Below, piece by piece: positions 45,124-56,400 of a stretch of 64,000 bases of DNA. Position 1 is the stretch's first letter. Each line of letters starts with the position of its first letter. Both the position numbers and the translations under genes were made by a program. The DNA comes from Branchinecta lynchi (taxonomy: Eukaryota; Arthropoda; Branchiopoda; Anostraca; Branchinectidae), in assembly GCA_023053575.1 (NCBI GenBank), contig JAKZAP010000012.1, positions 8,246,230 through 8,310,229 of the forward strand, in the 5' to 3' direction. The notes below the pieces were generated by a model. The model did no database searches, was not told where the DNA came from, and saw nothing but the letters and a program-made list of their open reading frames with translations.

Positions 45124-45228
45124 TGTTCAGTTCACCTGACTGACTGGTCCGGTATTAGTTCGTTCCATTCTTTTTCCATGCATTTTCCATGCTTAAAATA
45201 CTATTCTGAGGCTGTCTCTACACAACTA

Positions 45229-46420
45229 CAGTAAGCGGTCAAGTAACACTCAATGGAACCTATTATCGCTCACCAGAGCTGCGTTTGATTCGCATTTCCA
45301 GTTGACTTAAGTTGTTATTTTGCCGTTTTATTTGCTATTCTCAGTTGACTGATAGCGTTCAATTTATCCAATCTATGGAGATTGTCCACTAAAAGTTGAC
45401 TTTGGACGACCGACAACAAATGGTCATTCGTTCTATGGATAACCGGTTAACCAACAGTAAGCTGTCAAGTATCGCTCAATGGAACATTTTATCGCTCACC
45501 AGAGCTGCATTCTATTCGCATTTCCAGCTAACTTAAACCCTCATTTTACTGTTTTATTTGCTGTTCTCAGTTGATTCATATTGTTCGATTTAGCTCTTGG
45601 CTTATCCAATCTATTGAGATTGTTGACTGAAAGTTGACTTTTGACAAACGAGAACAAATGGTGATTTGTTCCATGGTTAACCGGTTAACCTACAGTAAGC
45701 TGTCAAGTAAACTCAATGGAACCTATTCTCGCTCACCAGAGCTGGGTTCGATTCGCCTTTCCAGTTGACTTAAATCATAATTTTTCCGTTTTATTTGCTA
45801 TTCTCAGTTGACTGAAAGCGTTTGATTTATCCAGTCGACATAAATTGTCGATTAAAAGCTGACTTTTGACAACCAAGAACGAATGGTCATTCATTCCATG
45901 GTTAACCGGTTAAGCTACAGTAAGCGGTCAAGAGTAACGCTCAATGGAACTTAGTATCGCTCACCAGAGATGGGTTAAGCGGTCAAGAGTAACGCTCAAT
46001 GGAACTTATTATCGCTCACCAGAGATGGGTCCGATTTGCATTTCCAGTTGAATTACTTTTTGCTGTTTTATTTGCTATTCTCAGTTGAGTGACAGCGTTC
46101 AATTTATCCAGTCGACTGAAATTGTTGATTAAAAGTTGACTTTTGACAACCGAGAATAAATGGTCATTTGTTCCATGGTTAACCGGTTAAGCTACAGTAA
46201 GCGGTCAAGTAATGCTCAATGGAACTTATTATCGCTCACCAGAGCTGGGTTCGATTTGCATTTCCAGTTGAAATAAATCATCTTTTGCTGTTTTATTTGC
46301 TATTATCAGTTGACTGATAGCATTCAACTTATCCAGTTGACTGAGATTGTCGACTAAAAGTTGACAACTGAGAACAAATGGTCATTCATTCCATGGTTAA
46401 CCAAGAATATAAGCGTAGGT
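45229..46420. repeat. About 225-240-bp tandem units, left arm of foldback 2
   Basis: The motif ACAGTAAGC(G/T)GTCAAGTAA recurs at about 45229, 45453, 45692, 45917 and 46193. Each unit also has CTCACCAGAGCTGGGTTCGA, CATTTCCAGTTGA and CCATGGTTAACCGGTTAA. About 50 bp are duplicated near 45923-46025. The inverted counterpart is at 47200-49700. Confidence 0.75.
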
Positions 46421-46446
46421 TGAGAAAAAGATTGCGGAATCCAACC

Positions 46447-46676
46447 AACCGGTCACCTTTAACTGGTCATTTCAAATTGCGGCCATGAGGCCGACATTTT
46501 TTCATGTTCTAACAAATCTGGTGCTACAGAGTACGCTACCTATCCAATGATGGTAAAAAACAACCGGTCACCTTTTACTGGTCATTTCAAATTGCGGCCA
46601 TGAGGCCGACATTTTTTCATGTTCTAACAAATCTGGTGCTACAGAGTACGCTACCTATCCAATGATGGTAAAACAA
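46447..46676. repeat. 115-bp tandem duplication
   Basis: Two nearly identical 115-bp units starting AACCGGTCACC at 46447 and 46562, containing CAAATTGCGGCCATGAGGCC. They lie near the centre of foldback 2. Confidence 0.85.
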
Positions 46677-46794
46677 AATAAAAATAAGCTTATTCTTAAT
46701 GTTTTACACCGGCTATGGAAGTCCTAGCTAAAAGTGTTCAAGTTAACCTACATGAACTAACGCACCCACTCTGGTAATTTTTGTTTTGTTGGTT

Positions 46795-47930
46795 TTGGTG
46801 ATTCTTTTTTCACATACCATATGTTCTTTACTAGTCCTCCATGAATATTCCTCTCACTCTTTTTTTAATTGTTGAAGTACTATCTCCTCCGCAGATGTTG
46901 CTCTTGTTGTAGGAACATACTATTGTATGTTACAGACATACTATTGTTTGTATGTTGAAGTACTATAGATTGGTGCACGTAAGAGGTCTCTTCATGAGAC
47001 CCTCAAATTGAAGCTGCTACGTACAGCATCATCAAGGAGACAAGCAAAGGGTAATTTTAGGAATTGTCTAAATGTTATAGAACATGATTAGGTCGCTTTG
47101 TCATATTGTTTTAGTGATGTTCCATTACCTTCTTCAGTTTCCACACCCTTGCCAAGAGCTAAATCGAACAATATGAATCAACTGAGAACAGCAAATAACA
47201 GAGTAAAGTGATGATTTAATTTAGCTGGAAATGCAAATAGAATGCAGCTCTAGTGAGTGATAATAGGTTACATTGAGCGATACTTGACTGCTTACTGTAG
47301 GTTAACCGGTTAACCATGGAATGAATGACCATTTTATCTCGATCGTCAAAAGTCAACTTTTTGGTGATTCTTTTTTCACATACCATATGTTTTACTAGTC
47401 CTCCATGAATATTCCTCTCACTCTTTTTCTAATTGTTGAAGTACTATCTCCTCTACAGATGTTGCTCTTGTTATAGGAACATACTATAGTATGTTACAAA
47501 CATATTATTGTTTGTAGGTTGAAGTACTATAAATTGGTCCACGTAAGAGGTCTCTTCATGAGACCCTCAAATTGAAGCTGCTACGTACAGCATCATCAAG
47601 GAAACAAGCAAAGGGTAATTTTAGTAATTGTCTAAATGTTATAGAACATGATTAGGTCGCTTTGTCATATTGTTTTAGTGATGTTCCCTTACCTTCTTGA
47701 GTTTCCACACCCTTGCCAAGAGCTAAATCGAACAATATGAATCAACTGAGAACAGCAAATAACAGAGTAAAATGATGATTTAAGTTAGCTGGAAATGCGA
47801 ATAGAATGCAGCTCTGGTGAGTGATAATAGGTTCCATTGAGCGATACTTGACTGCTTACTGTAGGTTAACCGGTTAACCATGGAATGAATTACCATTTTA
47901 TCTCGATCGGCAAAAGTCAACTTTTTGTCG
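46795..47930. repeat. 566-bp tandem duplication
   Basis: Two direct copies starting TTGGTGATTCTTTTTTCACA at 46795 and 47361. They include ATGAGACCCTCAAATTGAAG and, at their 3' ends, one of the inverted 230-bp units. This makes the right side of foldback 2 longer than the left. Confidence 0.8.
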
Positions 47931-48407
47931 ACAACCTGAGTCTACTGGATAAATTGAATGCTAACTGAGAAATAGCAAATAAATCGGCAAAAAGATTATT
48001 TCAGTCAACTGGAAATGCAAATCAAACGCAGCTCTGGTGAGCGATAAAATGTTCCATTGAGCAATACTTGACCGCTTACTGTTGGTTAACCGGTGATCCA
48101 TGGAACGAATCAGGAACGAATGACCATTTGTTGTCGGTCGTCCAAAGTCAACTTTTAGTGGACAATCTCAATAGATTGGATAAATTGAACGCTATCAGTC
48201 AACTGAGAATAGCAAATAAAACGGCAAATTAATAACTCAACTGGAAATGTGAATCAAACGCAGCTCTGGTGAGCGATAATAGGTTCCATGGAGTGTTACT
48301 TGACCGCTTACTGTAGTTGTGTAGAGACAGCCCCAAAATAGTATTTTAAGCATGGAAAATGCATGGAACGAACTAATACCGGACCAGGAAGTCAGGTGAA
48401 CTGAATA

Positions 48408-48600
48408 GTGAGACAACAAAAGATTCAACAGGGTCTAGCAGGTCAGTTAAAAAAAACACAGCTAGTGAGTTTATCAAAGGACACCAGCAAGGAAGTGACT
48501 AAGCCAATATCAGAGATACACATATCTGTGGAAAGTCCATGCTTAAATCTACCAAAACTGGTTGTAAAGTTAGAAAATCCCAAGAAAGACAATAGTTGCG
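48408..48600 (+). other. Recurrent short frame in foldback 2 (copy 2, interrupted)
   Basis: Reads MRQQKIQQGLAGQLKKTQL .. CLNLPKLVVKLENPKKD, similar to the frames at 44878 and 49857, then is broken by the MITE at 48593. Confidence 0.3.
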
Positions 48601-48955
48601 TTTTTTGCGGTCATCCAGTTAACCGACCTGCGAGATTTCTCTCTATAAGCCGTTTTCTTTCTTCGGTTAACCGACCTAAACCCTTATAAGCTGTTTTTTT
48701 GTCGCCGTTCGTCGGTCGGTTAACCGACCTGTGGACTGAGGTCTGAGCTCCATCCAACCGACCTACGCTCTTGGCACGGCGCGAAATTCAAAATTCTCAT
48801 TGGAGAGATAAGCGCCTGTGACTGGAAGACGCCATTTTTTCTTATAAGCCGTTTTTTAGAGCTCAGTCGAACCGACCGGCGAGACGAAAAAACGGTCAAT
48901 AGTGGCAAGTAGGTAGGTTAACCGACCTACGAAGGAAAGGCAAAAAACGCAACTA
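48593..48955. mobile_element. MITE family TAGTYGCGTTTTTT, copy 1
   Basis: Ends TAGTTGCGTTTTTTGCGG and the reverse complement of GGCAAAAAACGCAACTA. Internally GGTTAACCGACCT recurs about five times. It sits in the middle of the recurrent frame of foldback 2. Its family partner is 51090-51506. Confidence 0.7.
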
Positions 48956-49856
48956 ATCTGAGTCGACTGGATAAATTGAATGCTAACTGAGAATAGAAAA
49001 TAAAACAGCAAAAAGATTATTTCAGTCACCTGGAAATGCAAATCAAACGCAGCTCTGGTGAGTGATAAAATGTTCCATTGAGCGATACTTGACCACTTAC
49101 TGTTGGTTAACCGGTTATCCATGGAACGAATGACCATTTGTTGTCGGTCGTCCAAAGTCAACTTTTGGTGGACAATGTCAGTCGACTGGATAAATAGAAC
49201 CTATCAGTCAACTGAAAATAGGAAATAAAACTGCAAAATGACGATTTAAGTTAACTGGAAATGCAAATCAAATGCAGCTCTAGTGAGAGATAAAATGTTC
49301 CATTGAGCGATACTTGACCGCTTACTTTAACCGGTTATCCATGGAACAAATGACCGTTTGTTCTCTGTTGTCAAAAGTCACCTTTAGTCGACAATGTCAG
49401 TCGACTGAGAATAGCAAATGAAACAGCGAAATGATGATTTCAGTCGACTGGAAATGCGGATCGAACCCAGCTCTGGTGAGCGGTGATAGGTACATTGAGC
49501 GTTACTTGACCGCTTACTGTAGCTTAACCGCTTAACCATGGAACGAATGACCATTTATTCTCGGTTGTCAAAAGTCAAATTTTAGTCCAAAATCTCAGTC
49601 GACTGGATAAATCAAACGCTATCAGTCAATGCAAATCAAACGCAGCTCTGGTGAGCGATAATAGGTTCCATTGAGCGATACTTGACCGCTTACTGTAGTT
49701 GTGTAGAGACAGCCTCAGAATAGTATTTTAAGCATGGAAAATGCATGGAAAAAGAATGGAACAAACTAATACTGGACCAGCCAGTCAGGTGAACTGAACA
49801 GTTAGGCAACAAAACATTCAACAGTATCAAGCAGGGCAGTTAAAAAAAACCAGCTA

Positions 49857-50045
49857 ATGAGTTTACCAAAGGAACCCAGCAACAAACTGACTAAGCCAGT
49901 ATCAGAGATACATGGATTTGTGGAAAACTCATGCTTAAATCTACCAAAACTGGTCGCAAAGTTAGAAAATTCCAAGAAATCGCATAGACAGACTAGAAAT
50001 TACATTTGTTTACCAAAACAGTTTTTTCAAAGCCACCCAATGTGA
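49857..50045 (+). other. Recurrent short frame in foldback 2 (copy 3)
   Basis: 62 residues, starting MSLPKEPSNKLTKPVSEIHG. It differs from copy 1 at only a few residues (Q/K, S/F and N/K). The first 20 residues of copy 1 are out of frame here. Confidence 0.3.
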
Positions 50046-50911
50046 CACTTGGTAATCCAGTAACAGTGAATCATATATCGTTTGAAAGCCCAGGCTTCAC
50101 TTTACCTGTTGTAGTTGGCAGAGTAGCAGAATTCTATTAAACAACACAGAAAACAAAAAAATAAATATGTTTGCTTTTTCAGAGCCCTACTCACTGAGAA
50201 GTACGAAGCCAATAGCAGAGATGAATACATGTATTGAAAGCCCAAGCTTCACTCTACCTGTAGTGCTGACACAAGCGCGTAATTCAAGGGACTGACAGAG
50301 AAAAACAAAGAAAACACTTTTTTACTTTAAAAAAATTGGAAATTAGATGAGACTGTTGGTCTGAATTTGAGACTGTTGGTCTCGTTTCCGAGACTGCTGC
50401 TTCCCGGCGCCATTTTTATGAGACTGGTGGTTCGAAACAGTGAGACTGGTGTGTTCGATTTTCAAAACGGCCGTGAGACTGGTGGACCACATTCCCCACC
50501 CTGAAGTAACTTGGCCAGCTCTCAAACATAAAGTATCTATAAGACGGCGTGAGGAAGTGCTACTTCGAAAGAAAGGCACTTTGCAAGAATTGTTATAAAC
50601 ATTTGGAATTAAATATTTCGTGTCGTTACACGAACACAAAGTGAGCCAGACTTCCTTACGGCTAGACGCCTGTTAATCAACTGTCAGGTTACGCCCGTCC
50701 CTCGCTAGACGGCATAATACCGTTATGCCGTATATCAGTGTTTCCTAACCGGTGGTACGCATACCAAAAGGGGCACGCGAGACCCTTGCAAGGGGTACGC
50801 GAAGGAACCAAAATCAGTTTAATATTTAGGTTCAAAACCTCGCCTCGTTCATTTTTGATTGCATAAGCCAAATATTAATAGCAAAGGCATCACAATCCGA
50901 AACATTTTTTG

Positions 50912-51059
50912 AGGGGCAAGGTATTTTTCGGTATTTTTACTGACTGGCAAGTGGCAAGTCTTTTTTACCGACTATTTTTCACAAAAAATTACTGTTTTAC
51001 GAAAAAATGCTCGACCACTTTGGGGGTAGAGGTGTGCCAACTCGTGAGTGATGCCTCTG
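50912..51059. mobile_element. Degenerate relative of the 39966 hAT MITE
   Basis: Shares TTTTTACCGACTATTTTTC and the end GTGATGCCTCTG with the CAGRGGCGT family. The left tip is decayed and no target duplication is clear. Confidence 0.45.
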
Positions 51060-51089
51060 ATTACGAGCCTTTGAAGTCAACGAAATAAT

Positions 51090-51506
51090 TAGTCGCGTTT
51101 TTTGCAATCGCTTGGAAAGAAAGTTGCCGTTTTTTGCGATCGACTGTCGACTGGAGGTCCAGTCGATCCGTTTTTTGTCGCTTGACTGGAGATCGACTGG
51201 GAACAAAGTCAACAGTCGATCCGAAGCACCTTTCTCTTGGAGGTCCAGTCAAACTTGGTGCCAAATTTTGAAAACTGAAACATGTGGACCCAAAAACGTA
51301 CAATTTACACCTCAGGAAGCGCCAGTACTGCAGCAGTTTCAGAGACTGCCGAGGGAAGAGTTGTGGGGATGGACTGATTTATTGACTGATTTAGACCGTT
51401 TTTCGAAGGCTTGTTCTCGCTCCCCTATCAAGCGACAAAAAACGGTCAACTGGATGAACCCGGGAACAAGTCCCAATCGCCAGTCGATCTGTAAAAAACG
51501 CGACTA
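51090..51506. mobile_element. MITE family TAGTYGCGTTTTTT, copy 2
   Basis: Ends TAGTCGCGTTTTTTGCAATC and reverse complement of TGTAAAAAACGCGACTA. It contains several GATCGACTGG/CCAGTCGATC words. Nested in the hAT at 50736-51857. Confidence 0.7.
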
Positions 51507-51860
51507 ATGTTGATTCCAAAACAGTTAGTCTACTGCCGTAAAATCTGTTCCTGCGCCAAACAGAACAACATTGTTTCAAGAAGAATAAAAACACTGCAAG
51601 TGAGATTGTCATTCAGGTTGGGAAGTGAACCAACGAAAACGTTTGCGATGCAGCTTGATGAAAGCATGGAGAACAACAAAACCTAACACAGAAGCAGGCG
51701 GCCTGTAAAAAATATTGCGGTTAACGATGTCGAGCCGAGATTTGACAAAATTTTTGCTTCAAAGCAGCCTCGAGTGTTTCATTGAGCTTATATATATTTC
51801 TTATAAGTATCGTCTTTTTCACGTTCTGGAAAAGGGGGTACGGGTTGGGAACCACTGCTC

Positions 51861-52720
51861 TATATGACCAAAACACGCCAGTGATTCTCAGGAAGAAGGA
51901 GTAAGCGTATCCGTACGACTCAAACTCGGCGACTCCAACTCTGTGTCAATCAATCAGCGCGATCTTCGGGAGCAGCTGTGACACCACTTCGGCTTTTCTT
52001 CCACTAGGTACCCGGAGAGGCCGGAGATTTTGCATCGGCAAGGAGAGATAGTCATCAAGAGTATTCCATGACTTAATTAGGTACTTCATCGGATTATCGC
52101 GACGCAAGGAAGGAAGGTCAAATTACGACCGTTGTGTGTCCATATAACAAAATAATACCATTTGTTTATGCAGTCACAAGGCCATGCAAGATTGAATATG
52201 TACGCTGACTGGTCCACCCATTCCACGTTCCCGTAAAAGTCCAGGTTTGAACAAGTAACCATTCATCCGTCCAAGGAACCAAAAAGCACTGAGCAAGTGA
52301 GTAAACGCCGGCTAGGCACTAGAACCAGTAATGGCCATAAGCAATCGAGCAGAAAAGCGCAAGCCCTAGGGAGCAGGGTTGTTCACAAATAATTATTATT
52401 CACTGAATCACAGAGTATTTCAGGGTTTTATGAATAATCGTGGATCGAATCGTAATCGTCATTTTGTTTTCAGGACCTGTCTTTCCTATAATACTAATGC
52501 AACCTACTTCCATAACCACTCCATATATACTCTTGATGACTATCTCTCCTTGCCGATACAAAATTTCCGGACTCTCCGGGTAGCTAGCGGAAGAAAGGCA
52601 GACGTGGTGTCACAGCTGCCCTTAAAGATCGCGGTGATTGATTGACACAAGTTTTGAGTCGTACGGACACGCTTACTCCTTCTTCCTGAGGATCACTGGC
52701 GTGTTTTCGACTCTCTAACA
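51861..52720. mobile_element. Small foldback related to foldback 1
   Basis: Arms at about 51861-52070 and 52527-52720 are inverted copies (AACACGCCAGTGATTCTCAG ... CTTGATGACTATCTCTC) separated by about 455 bp. The arm sequence is homologous to 14450-14625 and 18515-18700 inside foldback 1. This shows that part of foldback 1 exists elsewhere as an independent inverted-repeat unit. Confidence 0.65.
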
Positions 52721-52721
52721 A

Positions 52722-53000
52722 AACCACGCTGATTTTCTCACTTGCGTGTTTTGCTACCTTCGATGTGTATCACGCTGTTGACGGTTGTCTGCGAAAGGTT
52801 TTTCCATTAGAAAAAGCGGTTATATAAATTGTTTCCCTTTTTTCACTACAAGTCAACGGGGCTCCGATAAGGCTTAAAACAGCCAGAACCGCGGGTTATT
52901 TGTTGAAAGCACAGCCTAGTTTTACAGAATTCAAATATTTTAAAATACTGGAAGTTGAAGAGTAAATAGTGCGAGGGTCCTTTAAGAGGAATTTCCCTAT
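52722..53000. repeat. Dispersed repeat shared with 5147-5425
   Basis: Direct copy of the segment described at 5147 (ACAAAACCACGCTGATTTTC ... AAATAGTGCGAG). Confidence 0.65.
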
Positions 53001-53159
53001 GCCGGTTCACTCAGTAGTGGATCTGCAATTTGCGGTCATACAATGTAGAACCTTTTTAATCCTCTTAGGAAACAGAGAGGTATAAATGCATTGGACCCTG
53101 ATCAATTAAGTCATTCTGCTGACAACTCATTGTATATCAACACATACATTGGTTAGAAA

Positions 53160-53410
53160 ATACTTTGTATCACTTGGCAGTTGGCTTCACTTGAGAATTC
53201 TGAAAACTTTGTGTCAGAGTGTGGATTGACTGCACAATATCGGTTCGTCATCAAACCTCATCCAACATTTGAAGGTCAGTTCATTTTGTGTTGGAGGAAT
53301 TGTAACCGCTTTTACAGACGTATCCGGCTATTGACATCCGTTTTTAGTGGAGTCTTCATTTGTGAACAATCCACTCTTGCGGCCGAGGTAGCAGGTTTTC
53401 ACAGTTCTTT
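53160..53410. repeat. Left part of gene C flank duplication (matches 27460-27670)
   Basis: GAAAATACTTTGTATCACTT through CTTGCGGCCGAGGTAGCAGG matches 27448-27670. The continuation of the 27.7-kb sequence is found only at 57090, on the other side of the LINE. Confidence 0.7.
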
Positions 53411-53419
53411 CTCGCTGAT

Positions 53420-56400
53420 ACTGATACTTTATTGTAAAACGAGACTTTCACAGCATTGGATTGCCGAACTTGTCGTTTTCGTCAGCTACATCATAATTAC
53501 AAAACATTTAATAAGGCGGTTGTACATAATAAAGCAATAGTTAAAAAATGATCAAACAGAATAAAAACCCTAGAAAATTAAAACATTAAAAGGAAATAGT
53601 TAATCAATTGTTCAAAACTTCAACAAAAGATGGTACAAAGCTCTTTCTGTAGCGATCGGGTTCTTGTACAAACAGGGTTAAGAACCGGAACTTTTTGTGC
53701 TACAGCTCGAGGTAGTCGAGGTTTTGGCGGGCAATATGGGGTAGGAAACAGGTGCTCAAAACATGAGTGGGAACGCAGACTGTTCCCGAAACCAGTACAA
53801 AGAGTAAGACGTCGGGCTGCTAAAGTAGGGAGGCGGAATTCTTTGAGGAGGAGGATATAAGGCACTTTGCCCTGGCGGTAGATGATTCTCAAAGCTCTCT
53901 TCTGAATAGTTTCAAGCCTATCAGACTGATCTACTGTCAGGCCAAAGTGCCAAACCGGACAAGCATACTCAAGTAGCGGACGGATTAAAGTAACGTAAAG
54001 GCGGAGAACATGTGATTTAGGGCACGAAAATTTGGAAAACAGTTTTAGGAGAGACAGAGACGCACTGGCTTGTTTAATAATGGAACAAATGTGAGCCTCC
54101 CACTTCAGATCATTCGTCAGTGTGATCCCCAAAAGTTTGGTCTTTGTTGTAAATATTTCATTTGGTACTGGAGTAGTGAACGATGGCTTTGATTTAAGAA
54201 AACTTATGGTCATGATATTCGATTTCTGTGAATTAACTTTCATTTTCGACTCGGCTGCTTCGGCAGCGATATCGTCAAGTATTTCCATTGCGGTACTCTT
54301 TATGTTCCTTCTGCACCTTTCAAGTAATGTCATGTCGTCCACAAACTTCCAGCGATCAGCTGATTCGTTAGCAAGATTGTTAATCATTACCAAAAATAAC
54401 AGAGGACCTAAGAGCGTTCCCTGTGGAACACCGCAAGAAATAGGAAGTGCATCTGAATAAATGTTTTTATACATTACAACTTGACTTCTATTTGACAGAA
54501 AAGATGCAATGATATTAACTAGAAAAGGTGGTACTTTAAATTCATTTAATAATTTTTCAATTAAAACATTGTGACTAACAAGATCAAACGCTTTTTGGAG
54601 GTCAACTAAAATAAGATTCAGCCATGTATCAGGCTCATCAAGTAGTTTATATACAGTGTCGAGAAGGCTAACCAGATAATGTGTCGTCGATAAACCTTTC
54701 ATGTTTCCGAACTGGTTTTCATCTATTAAATCATGGATCGTTTCTTTGAGCCAATCTGCTACAAAACTCTCATACATTTTGGAAGATATCGGTGTAAGAG
54801 TAATAGGACGGACTCCACTAAAATCCAGTTTAGCACCTTTCTTCTGTATAGGAGTAACGTACCCTTTTTTCCAGCAATCAGGGAATAAACCGCTTTTGGT
54901 TATCGTGTTGAAAATATCTGACAAAGGTTTTGATAGTTTATCGGGAAATGCTTGGACCAAATCAATCGGAATATCAAGGGGGCATATTGAAGTTCTCTTT
55001 AGTTTACGGATTTTTGCTTCAACATCCCCAGGTAGTATTGCTGGGATAACATGATCTGGTAATGGGGGAAAAGAAGTATTACTTGGGAGAGGAGGAAGAG
55101 TTTGCACAATAGCCGAAAGGTGTTTATTTAGCGAATTAGCTGTGGTTTCTGACGGTTCATCAAGGTTGAAATAAAAAATTTTGACCGTTTTGCCGCTAAT
55201 TTTCCTGACTGTGTTGTACCACTGCTTTGGTCGGGATTTGAAGAGTTCGCTTACTTTGTTACGGTAGTACTCGGATGAAGCTTTTCGGATCTGCTTTTTT
55301 ATACATTTTCTTAATAGGTTAGCTTCTTCAATTTTTCCTTGACGGAATAGCCTTAGTTTTTGGCGGATTAAATTTTTCAGTGCATCGTTCACGTACGGCT
55401 TATCATTAGAACATCTTTTCTTTTTGACTTCTGGGAAGTGAAGGACATAATTATTAAGAAGCTTTTCTTGAAAAGTTTCGGCCTTCTTATTAGAATCATC
55501 AGCAGCAAGGACATCATCCCATTGCTCCTCTGACAGCCATGCCCCAAACTTAAGCAGGCCACCATCGGTAATTGGACGGTATTTAAATTCATCAAACTTG
55601 TACTTTGGAATCAGGCCTTGTATTGGGTTTAGTGATAACGTGAAATGGTAGCTTCCGCCAAGCGGGGGGAGGGAATTGGGTTTTTGATAAAATTCAGGCA
55701 TGTTTGTGCATATTATGTCGAGTGAGGTGCCACCTTTTGTCGTTGGAATATTAACGATTTGTTTTAAATTTGCTCCCCGACAAAGGTTACTGAGGTTTAG
55801 CTCATTCCCGTCCCCAGCAAGCAGGATCCCAGCGTTAGGATGTTTTGACTGGAGGTAATCAAGAGATGCATGAAGTTTGTCCAAGAAATCTTTTCGCTGC
55901 TCTGATTTTTGGCCCGGTGAATAATAAAAGCATCCCACAATAATGTTACTGAAGGGGCGAGGTAAAATTTTTGGTTTAACTTTTATCCAAATCATTTCAT
56001 CATATTCATTAATACCGGGAACTTTTACTTCGCTAGGTGACAAATTATTACGGCAAAAAATCAAAACTCCTCCACCCTTTTTACCAAGCTTATGGTCATG
56101 TGGTCGAAGTTTAACAAACTCATGGAAATCAGCCATCTTCAAAGTTTAGGTGTTCTGGGATTGAACCTCAGTAATGCAAATTAAATCTGAGGCTAAATTT
56201 TTTGCAGTAAGTTCAAGTTCAATAAGTTTATCGAAGTTAAGGCTTTCTGCATTACTTAGTAAGAGGCGAGGGAAGTGATACCGTTGATTATTATTTGTAT
56301 GCTCCCGGGTGGGACTCCCAGGACAACCCTTTTCATCTGGCGAACGATTTGACGCGGAAGTAGGAGGACGCGGATGGGATTTAGATTTTCCAGGAAGCTG

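Larger units (their letters stand above)
44431..50503. mobile_element. Giant foldback element 2, 6.07 kb
   Basis: The tips are inverted repeats starting CAGGGTGGGGAATGTGGTCC and containing five spaced GAGACTG(G/T)TGG words. The arms (44431 to about 46430 and about 47140-50503) are inverted copies. Each has, from outside in: the CAGTCTC tip, a 600-bp segment with a short conserved frame, and several units of about 225-240 bp containing CTCACCAGAGCTGGGTTCGA and GGTTAACCGGTTAACC. The flanks share AAGTA (44426-44430 and 50504-50508). A longer direct pair (CTTGGCCAGCTCTCAAACAT at about 44406 and 50510) also flanks the element. No transposase is seen. The right arm is longer, with an extra partial copy of the framed segment near 48.4 kb and a nested MITE. 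Class unknown. Confidence 0.82.
50736..51857. mobile_element. hAT element (Charlie/Buster-like), 1.12 kb, decayed
   Basis: Terminal repeats CAGTGTTTCCTAACCGGTGG and reverse complement of GGGTTGGGAACCACTG are typical of Charlie-type hATs. The flanks CCGTATAT and CTCTATAT are a partly decayed 8-bp duplication. At 51561-51685 (+) a frame reads NNIVSRRIKTLQVRL .. PTKTFAMQLDES and then stops; RRI followed by QLDES is a hallmark of hAT transposases of this group. Two other MITEs (about 50912-51059 and 51090-51506) are nested inside. Confidence 0.75.
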
